Source: Fragilaria crotonensis (Eukaryota; Bacillariophyta; Fragilariophyceae; Fragilariales; Fragilariaceae). From it: DNA of 64,000 nucleotides. The notes under the pieces are model-generated. The model did no database searches, was not told the DNA's origin, and was given only the letters and a program-made list of their open reading frames with translations. Position 1 is the stretch's first letter. Every line of letters starts with the position of its first letter. The stretch spans positions 1 through 64,000 of the forward strand of contig JAKSYS010000041.1 in assembly GCA_022925895.1 (NCBI GenBank), in the 5' to 3' direction. The translations under genes and the position numbers were made by a program. Below, piece by piece: positions 58,201 to 64,000 of this stretch.

Positions 58201-58391
58201 CAAACCATGGCGGTGGGGTCAGAGGAGCAAGCAAAAAGTCCAGACTCATCCCTATTGCACGATGGCTGCAACGTCGCATGGTATTTTTGTGTCGCACGGA
58301 AGAACAAGCCATTCAGCAGTACCTTTTGGATCATCCTATGCCCCATGCTCACCGAACGCAAGTGTTATCACAGGAGGATATCTATGAATAG
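55287..58391 (+). CDS. Large DDE transposase-like protein with RAG1/Transib-type motif spacing
   Basis: 1034 aa, intronless, true ATG. The N-terminus is basic (RKNKRKRKGAK, nuclear-import type), followed by a Cys/His cluster near residues 92-130 and a leucine-zipper coiled coil near 256-295. A possible catalytic triad is D483 (SSIDGASLSKN), D580 (TNCDLSAQWKG) and E958 (QQGWEAMNSLIK). Between D and E lie CTGC (C601, C604) and H932/H938 in NYIHMIGAGHV. In human RAG1 the corresponding residues are D600, D708, C727/C730, H937/H942 and E962. The distances H-to-E (20) and D-to-CxxC (21 here, 19 in RAG1) are close, and ITNYxH and ExxNxLxxxF recur. CMC and other DDE groups share the same zinc pattern, so the superfamily is open. 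It shares an inverted-repeat unit with the convergent gene at 58483. Confidence 0.6.
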   Translation: MVYTRSGKEVKHAASSYGRAARKELAKQQRKNKRKRKGAKADPDARTTRSFAQMMQESDAEEDPESVGTSMATSTTAVRVLRASTTPRRPRCTDFGRTCHYAFNGQGFLFCSPCDLWDSLPPDKDTRITIDSRRYGCKANHKSFSHPTTLKGKQGCFEGRRRTLPQRAFTSVNTIISLQDDNESCSHSLSSSSVSSAASSTGNITTSTVLGAVKHAVAESVSNTAFCTAGDIEERTHADASNGEGGDHESLNSFSIVMTLQVEVEKLKGKLLLLQERNRVILIENKALREQTKNKTRRNEASESTEASTSTSTCTSKNEAFSKEILDAINHVVHANYRRWSNTRVGHLVAKLVWSHAKFIPHLEKYARKHFRDNVFTSYNILREMDLAGGTLSYEGIDVLRRVETCGVKRFRGSMIPSKSELKRMATVVEWYANEHCPFRSHQTAAGESIQFDYTKATLCITEAFHLDEIGKNRSLSLASSIDGASLSKNLSIIAGGIKVTDRGARCPITRRPLLDNPFTMSAQSRNLCIPLKIMMGRETKETFVEFASLFKFLDNLSDAATLPAEMEGFLPFSCMTNCDLSAQWKGLCKGGAAKVHTLPCTGCATESDALATPNATPCHRWCVDHSAADPDWLCFHKEMATPERMSSMKGEVEELVLTLERALVDILANSRMTRSDVELDMPTEGSLNDVASIHCCPQSASQRQSLSRLLTNELILRGLGIDGTLEVRRERLWLALKDEATIARLSKEIEHGEIKEGAYFLLMQTLPCILHMENRNGIKILSMLLVEGLSNAKKKLLFSNVNAEGSRVSHFIAHVECIINQSILGTPNDPCQWKCPFEFKKKELGPITMDNVRTRRIVDALDILVESCVTDEDRKGLWTTALNNYRISMVLLRKKDDFSNDQVATYQCHADKFFQAWLRLWQKEGITNYIHMIGAGHVSDYLFRWKNLYRFSQQGWEAMNSLIKTFFFRRTNHGGGVRGASKKSRLIPIARWLQRRMVFLCRTEEQAIQQYLLDHPMPHAHRTQVLSQEDIYE

Positions 58392-58482
58392 CGAGATTAT
58401 TGTTTTCCATTGCTGCGTGCTGTTATGCATTATTTCAACTAATAGTGCTATACATTACTACGAGTAGCCACCAGCATCCATC

Positions 58483-59910
58483 CTAACCATTAAGTCTTCT
58501 TTCAATCAACTCCTTTGCAAGACGAACGTCAAATGATTTCTCAATACCGTACAGTGGATTGTCGTTCATTGGATAGACACACTTAGAGACAACACGAGTT
58601 GAATTCTCAGCAGCAGTCATTGTTGTTCCATGTAGCACAATGCGGTAGAGGCAGCCATCAAAATCAAATTCGCTTCCATCTACAATCACACTTACTTGAT
58701 CGTCTGCTTCATGTGAGTTGTCATCGTCCATGCCGTTGACGTGGATGTTGTATGGATCCATTCGACCAATCAAAGCGAACAGCAAAGGGTCGCATTCTGC
58801 TTGACTGAGGCTATTTGTCGTGTATGCGAAACGTTGATACCGTATGGTAACAAACAATACACTACAGCCATCAAACTCGAGGTCAATTCCATCATTTACT
58901 GTCCTTAAATTGAAGACAGCTTCGGCCACATCAGACCCACAAACAACATTTATGATGTCGTTCTGCCACAGGTGTTTCGGATTTGATACTTTGGGCAGCC
59001 GACATCGCTGCCCTGCAGTTGCTGATTCTCCGAAGACAGCACAAAGACGACGTAGATGGATCTTAGTCTCAAATCGTAGAATTGTGCAGCGCTTGCTAAC
59101 TCTGGCGGCCTTAACAATTAATCCACTCTCAATCACTCGATGACGGCGTAGTCTAATTGATGTTCCGCAGCCAGCAGCATCAAAAATGTCGAAGAATTGC
59201 AAGCAAAGAAAGCCCCACGCCTCGGCAGAAAAGTTCGACAAGCGACAGGCTTCTTTGCAGAACAAGCCTTGGAGATGGGAGTAACGTCCGAGTAATTTTG
59301 TCATCTCAAGTTTAAGACACATGATGCTATTCCAAATCCTGCTTGGGTAGCAGTCATGACAGCTTGAGCGTAGATAACTTGATGGAAATGGGAGACAATA
59401 TCCATTTGGTACGTCAGAAATAATTGGCATGCCTGACTCCACTTTTTCGCATCGAGACCGTAAGAGAAATGCAAGTGCCATTCCCTGGCATGTGAAAAAC
59501 ATGTTACAAGAATCATCGTTGAGTACGTGCGGGGTGAAGACAAATGCAAGGTTCAGGATATCATTGCTTGAAATTACCAGCATCTCTGACATCTGCACAA
59601 TTTCAGGCAGATGCCGCAGATGATTCTCGTTGAGAAACTCAGAATGCAGAAATCCCACTGTTGTCGCATCAAACTCAGTGCACCTCTTGAAGATATTCAC
59701 TTGAACTCTTGCGTGTCTGCTACCTGCTGGCAATATGCGAACAATTCTTGCCACTCCACAACTGTTAACATTGTTTGATGGTTTTCCGACAGTCCTTGCA
59801 TCATTCTTAGAAAAGAGGATAAATGTGCCGGGAAGAAGGTGAGCCTTGAGTTGCTTGGAATAAATGGAACGAACCCCCCGGTGGTTCATTGGTGTCGTCG
59901 TCGTCTTCAT
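58483..59910 (-). CDS. Accessory protein of the candidate transposon, function unknown
   Basis: 475 aa from the first ATG at 59910; the frame is open to 60063, so a spliced or non-ATG start is possible. No certain family. The N-terminal stretch GTFILFSKND...VARIVRILPAG...VQVNIFKRC resembles the beta strands of a BAH domain (chromatin reader), but weakly. The middle is Cys/His-rich (CHDCYPSRIW, CKEACRLSNF). The C-terminal part repeats a motif, LEFDGCSVLFVTIRY and FDFDGCLYRIVLHGT, about 65 residues apart. There is no signal or membrane segment. It converges on the transposase-like gene with a 91-bp gap, and the inverted repeat encloses both. It is intact over its length. Confidence 0.6.
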   Translation of the reverse strand: MKTTTTPMNHRGVRSIYSKQLKAHLLPGTFILFSKNDARTVGKPSNNVNSCGVARIVRILPAGSRHARVQVNIFKRCTEFDATTVGFLHSEFLNENHLRHLPEIVQMSEMLVISSNDILNLAFVFTPHVLNDDSCNMFFTCQGMALAFLLRSRCEKVESGMPIISDVPNGYCLPFPSSYLRSSCHDCYPSRIWNSIMCLKLEMTKLLGRYSHLQGLFCKEACRLSNFSAEAWGFLCLQFFDIFDAAGCGTSIRLRRHRVIESGLIVKAARVSKRCTILRFETKIHLRRLCAVFGESATAGQRCRLPKVSNPKHLWQNDIINVVCGSDVAEAVFNLRTVNDGIDLEFDGCSVLFVTIRYQRFAYTTNSLSQAECDPLLFALIGRMDPYNIHVNGMDDDNSHEADDQVSVIVDGSEFDFDGCLYRIVLHGTTMTAAENSTRVVSKCVYPMNDNPLYGIEKSFDVRLAKELIERRLNG

Positions 59911-60255
59911 CCAATTCGTGTGGTTCAACACTATCCCAAAAGGGGGGATACAACCATGGTGATGCAGAAGAGAAGAGGAGACGAATGGGAAGCTCCGTCG
60001 CAAGTCCACAACACTACGGTTGCTAACACTCTCACGCTTGTGCTGCTGCTCAAATGATTTCAACTAGAAGAAAACGGCGGTTATTTTCCTGAACTATTTT
60101 TTACTTACACAAAGTAGTTAAATCTCAGTTGATGATTAATTAGTAACCGAGTATTCTGTCAGTAAACAATACAGTTAAAGGTATACGGAGGTGGACACGC
60201 GTATAAGAGTCATTTCTCAAATGGTCGAGTTTTAGTCGAAAGTGATGAGGGCCCT

Positions 60256-60267
60256 TGGTCGCTATTG
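60256..60267 (-). repeat. Right inverted repeat of the candidate transposon
   Basis: tggtcgctattg, the reverse complement of 54848..54859, about 345 bp beyond the first ATG of the minus gene. Confidence 0.5.
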
Positions 60268-60770
60268 GTCATTTCATGTTTGTAGTACTGGTAGTAGTAC
60301 AAAACACAACAGTAAAATAGTAGGTTTGTTAGTAAGTTGAACTTACTAAGGATAAGGTGCGTTAGTTATCCAAGTAAAGTTAGCTTTAGTAGGCTACTTT
60401 AGTAGTCAAACCTACTGGCGGACTTACTGACTAACACACCCTGCCTGCAATGCACATCTGACTCCTATTAGTTACAAAGAGAGTGACGTAGGAAGAGAAT
60501 GTACGACATAATTGATATTTCCGAAGGCGCTTGAACGTCCCAAGAGGAACCCCTCGATGTCCCCTATTCTAGCCTACGTGAAAGTCTATAGACCTGGCAT
60601 AAGTCTGAAAAGCATTAAATTTCACAAAGTCGATTTATTTAGGAAGATCGGTCTGCTTGAGAAAGCGACACAGACGGAATCCCGGATTCGATATCCTCGA
60701 TGCTTGGTGAACCTATACACGGATCCGTAATCCTAAGTACATACTCCATGCATACGAGGAAACAATTCGA

Positions 60771-61732
60771 ATGGCATCCGCACAGCTGGACCGCCAGAAT
60801 GACGTTCACCCATTTGCAGCCGCTTGGCGCATGCTTGAAGAGTACAAGTATCCTCGGAATACCTCTACTACGACTAGTATACATAGGAGTGAAAGAGATG
60901 AGAGAAAAAACTTTCCAAACCCGATATTCATGCTTTGGAACTCATCCACAACCCCAACAAACGACACCAACAACAAGGAGCAGCAATGTGTACGTATGCC
61001 AACAGTGAGCATGTTGTCTTAATGACAATCTGCTTGAACAACGCTGGCGTCAAAGCATTCGAGTGGGGTGACTTGGACAAGGCAATACGTTTCATGACTT
61101 GGGCACGCCAGCCAGACGTAGCATTGTCAAACTTGGAGAGAAAGGATAGACGAATGTCAAAGAAGATCCTTAAGAAAGTTATAAAGAGTCAAGCTCGTGC
61201 GTTCCTCCCAAACCAGTCCTTTGAGCTCCGGAGATCTACACGTTTCGGAAAGAGACGAACTAGCCGAGGAAATCCACCATTGAAACAAGTCACTGACCCC
61301 ACGGGGCAATCACCCTGCTACTCTTTTCGTAGGCTTTTGAGCATCAGGGCATCCAATTCTCAGCCCATATCATGCCAGACATCACAAGAACAACTCGGTG
61401 CCGTTGTGCTTGCAAACCTTGCCATTTGTCACCATTCCTACTCTGGTGATATCAGCCTAGCGAAGCACAGCTACGAATTGGCAGCCGCGGCAGCTTCCGA
61501 ACGTGGCCATTTGCTCATTCAGTTGGTGGTTTGGAACAATCTTCTGCAATTACATTCGGATTATCTTTTTGAAGAGGAAGCAGCACGAGCTTGCATGGTG
61601 CAGGTTGAGCGTATACTCTCGGATCCAGGGGCATCTGGTTTGCTGTCAGCATTGAGCAGTAGTGATCGCCGTGGCTTCTTACTGAATGCAATCCTTTTCT
61701 CGCATCTAGGTACCACGGCTCCTGCGGCATGA
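60771..61732 (+). CDS. TPR-like diatom protein, one probable frame change
   Basis: Two frames follow each other: MASAQLDRQNDVHPFAAAWR from the ATG at 60771, and a longer one ending at 61732. The switch falls in a run of six A (60905..60910), where seven would make one continuous protein of about 320 aa. The second part has helix-turn-helix units of TPR type (NNAGVKAFEWGDLDKAIRFM; LANLAICHHSYSGDISLAKHSYELAAAAA), a basic linker between them and an amphipathic C-terminus. Proteins of this plan, with an NxAVxxFexGDyxxAI unit, are numerous in diatoms; their partners are unknown. If the shift is real, the shorter product would start at the ATG at 60986. Confidence 0.55.
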
Positions 61733-62513
61733 GCATCGCAACCATCACACAGTGTTCCACCGAATGGAAATGCACAAGTCAACAACATGGCTAGCAAAGC
61801 ACTGTGCTATATAATTGAGTTAGTCTATATACACTATAAACACCTTCTTGCTCGAATTCACGTCGAGCCTATGCGGTCGGCACGCATTGTGCTACAAATA
61901 TGACGTTACTCGGAGAACAGTGTTGTACGGCTATTGCGCCTTCAGGTAGTAGCTTGTTCTGTGTTCTGTCGTCCGCGATCCTCGCACGTGTCAGCCACCC
62001 ACACAAAATCTTTTAGCTGGTGGCGTGCGGTAGACAGTGGTACTACAGTATCATACTTGTTTTTGACCACGGTAAGTATCATAGTACGAACTACAAAGTA
62101 CGTAGTATACTAGAATCAGGGTACTCCAGTACAGTGGGATCGATTTTGCATTAGGTATCATGGTATCATACGTATCATAGAATGTGGGATGTACTGTACA
62201 TAAACATCAATACGTGCATTCCTACATTTACCAAATATGCAATGATTGATTGCTTCTCTGGTACAATACTCCATTACGTGTGTGTATGAGGAATATTGCA
62301 CTGTACTGGTACCGGTACTGGCATATTAATCACGGTCTGCAATGCTGTCAGTCTGTCAGGTACTAATACTCGAAGTACAGAATTGTAGACCGTCGACCGT
62401 GGACATACTCTCTACTCTCTACGCTCTACTCGAACTCTCTACCAGTAAAAAGTACTGAAAGTCCACAGGAGTAGAAAGCATCATAAACCGAACTCGCAGC
62501 TTTTCCTTTGTAT
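61733..62513. other. Spacer without visible gene
   Basis: Short frames only. It contains several GTAC palindromes (gtactggtaccggtactgg near 62303). Confidence 0.5.
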
Positions 62514-63570
62514 GGGGAATGCCTAATGCACTAAAACTTAAGGAGCAAACTAAAGCCCTAAACCAATCAGAATCCGCGGAGACGTCATAGGGGAGAGGGG
62601 TAAAAATAGTCATCTGAGGTGATCGTTATCTTATACATGCATATAAATGTATATTCAAATTGCACGCCGGCATCGCAACGCTACGTTTTCAACGTCCAGT
62701 TTTGAAATTAGATAAGGAAAATAGTACTGCACTATTAAACTTACGTAGTCCACAGTAGGTAGAATCACGTAGAAACGGTCTTGAAAAGACTGGTACGCAT
62801 CCGGATGAGCACAAAACAATTAAATTGTATTTTGCGACAATGGACCCTCAACTGTTGACAGTTGAGGGTCCATTCTCTTGTAGTTGACCCTTTTTTTAAC
62901 TTTCCAATCTGTATCCTCTATTCATGTAGCAATTGTAGTCTGTCAGTTGTAGTGACCATGGGAGTGAAGCTGTTTTGATTGATTTTCATCGCATTTTTTC
63001 CAAGGGTCTCACCTGACAACAACACCGGCGTACGGAAACATGTTGTATGGCGTACTGTCGTAGTAGCATTACTCGTACTGAAGTAGTTGCATTCGTATCG
63101 ATTTACTGTTTTTCATATCAATACATGTCACGTGCTACTGTAGTACACACGACGACAAACTCCCGTAGACATCCAGTATCAGACGATCGTTGATTTGTCT
63201 TCGTAGTATTTCAGGAGCCGATTTGTACGAAGACACGCCAACCTGGTACAATGTATGCATACAAGTCCTTGGTGTGCATACAGATTACGTATATCGTATA
63301 TATCGTATGCCCATGCATTTGCATAAATGAATGTGAGTTCAAAACTCGAATGCACATGAAGATCCTCTCTTACATGTGTCTAAGATTATGTATGTATACG
63401 AATATGCATGATCGAATTTTTCAAAGCCTCGATCGAAGTGCTTTATTTAGAGAGGGGGGGGGTGCAAATAGTCATTGAGGACGAAACTCGAAATGATGAC
63501 GTCTCCGCGGATTCTGATTGGTTTAGTGTTTAGTTTGCTCCTTAAGTTTTAGTGCATTAGGCATTCCCCC
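62514..63570. mobile_element. Non-autonomous element with 75-bp inverted repeats
   Basis: Arms 62514..62588 and 63496..63570 are inverted copies (ggggaatgcctaatgcac ... gcggagacgtcat), about 95 percent identical with one length difference. Just inside each arm a second motif (gagaggg...aaatagtcat...gagg) recurs in direct orientation (62591..62620 and 63449..63478). There is no coding capacity between them. It fits a MITE-like or foldback element of about 1.06 kb; no target duplication is clear. Confidence 0.55.
62839..62874. repeat. Perfect 17-bp hairpin followed by a T run
   Basis: Arms aatggaccctcaactgt and acagttgagggtccatt, with 2 nt between them. After 15 nt the sequence repeats part of the arm (gttgaccc) and then has seven T. 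It lies inside the inverted-repeat element. Confidence 0.75.
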
Positions 63571-63628
63571 CTTGTATGACATATGCATATGATGCGCCCA
63601 TGTATTTGTTCGCTCCTTCAGACCACGC

Positions 63629-64000
63629 CTAAGATATAACCAACATGCTCATCACAGCAGCTGTGAAAATGATTGAAGAAACACCCAGCATAATTGATCC
63701 AGACTGGATGTTAGCTGCCGTACCGGTGCAGGACAGAGAGCCATAGCTGAGACTCCCAGTCGTATCCATCAATTCGTTAATGTTATCTGAGGTGCAGGAG
63801 CTTGCGAAGCACTCCTTGACATTGTTGACGCGGATCGTTTTGTGTGCACCATTGTCGGTGCATGTGTACACACCATCGTACTCAACGACCTTACCACCCA
63901 CACCCGTACACTTGCTAGTGAATGCTTGGTCACCGTCACCGGAAAAGGCTGAAGCATCCACAGTGCAATTGGCACCTTGACTTTCACATGCATTCACAAC
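63629..64000 (-). CDS. Secreted or GPI-type cysteine-rich protein, 5' end outside the window
   Basis: The frame is open from the window edge to the stop at 63629, so only the C-terminal 123 residues or so are seen. Regularly spaced Cys (NACESQGANC, SKCTGVGGK, YTCTDNG, ECFASSCTSDN) are followed by a terminal hydrophobic helix (IMLGVSSIIFTAAVMSMLVI) that ends the protein. This is the layout of a GPI-anchor signal or a tail anchor after a small disulfide-rich ectodomain. The family is not recognised. Confidence 0.6.
   Translation of the reverse strand, partial: VVNACESQGANCTVDASAFSGDGDQAFTSKCTGVGGKVVEYDGVYTCTDNGAHKTIRVNNVKECFASSCTSDNINELMDTTGSLSYGSLSCTGTAANIQSGSIMLGVSSIIFTAAVMSMLVIS

Larger units (their letters stand above)
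54848..60267. mobile_element. Candidate two-gene DNA transposon (DDE transposase plus convergent accessory gene)
   Basis: A perfect 12-bp inverted repeat, caatagcgacca at 54848..54859 and tggtcgctattg at 60256..60267, with further partial matching inward (RRGGCC), encloses exactly two long convergent genes (55287..58391 plus, 58483..59910 minus) and nothing else. Flanks catctcacg (before) and catttcatg (2 bp after) are similar at 7 of 9 positions, but no exact target duplication is visible. Both ORFs are open, so the copy may be young. Ends are inferred from the inverted repeat alone. Confidence 0.5.

Noticed and set aside
55287-58391. Direct naming of the 1034-aa gene as RAG1
   Set aside because: Only motif spacing and short runs agree; other DDE groups share the CxxC/HxH pattern, so the superfamily is left open.
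54839-60278. 9-bp target duplication catctcacg/catttcatg
   Set aside because: Two mismatches and a 2-bp offset from the inverted repeat; it may be chance, so it is not used to define the ends.

Overview
The window looks like nuclear DNA of a diatom, probably a raphid pennate. The reasons are plastid presequences with a Phe just after the signal-peptide cleavage site (SASAF and SAAAFSP motifs), few and short GT-AG introns, mixed-strand genes separated by long AT-rich spacers, and Ty1/copia elements of the kind common in diatoms. The organism assignment is an inference from these traits; no species is claimed.

Layout. 1-7.8 kb: glycine-cleavage H protein, a small hypothetical gene, a lumen-targeted NAD(P)-binding protein, two neighbouring inverted-repeat elements that each carry a minisatellite, and a secreted EGF-repeat protein. 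7.9-19.9 kb: an old, broken 12-kb Copia element with 895-bp LTRs. 20-40.5 kb: host genes, namely a membrane-anchored pepsin-like protease, plastid glutamate-1-semialdehyde aminotransferase, cysteine dioxygenase, a zinc-independent MDR oxidoreductase, the U1 snRNP factor LUC7, a secreted lytic polysaccharide monooxygenase with three hevein domains, a disrupted nuclear-type protein, a transposase-derived ORF, a plastid bestrophin and a single-pass membrane protein. 41.2-48.8 kb: a host membrane-protein gene split by a very young, whole-looking Copia element with identical LTRs and a 5-bp target duplication. 51-52.6 kb: a decayed second pepsin-like protease. 54.8-60.3 kb: a two-gene DNA transposon candidate. 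60.8-64 kb: a TPR-like gene, a small inverted-repeat element and a partial secreted cysteine-rich protein.

The strongest candidate for an undescribed system is 54848..60267. It holds an intact 1034-aa protein with a D-D-E and CxxC/HxH arrangement whose spacing recalls RAG1/Transib transposases. A second, convergent gene encodes a protein with a weakly BAH-like N-terminus. A 12-bp perfect inverted repeat encloses the pair. The layout (large transposase plus convergent accessory gene between inverted repeats) resembles RAG/ProtoRAG, but homology is not shown here.

Several host genes carry one-base frame changes, often in homopolymers, while long transposon ORFs stay open. Either these are local base-calling errors or the genes are decaying; reads are needed to tell. 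The host functions do not form one pathway. Tetrapyrrole synthesis, plastid ion or bicarbonate transport, one-carbon and sulfur metabolism, splicing and extracellular degradation lie side by side, as is usual for a diatom chromosome.
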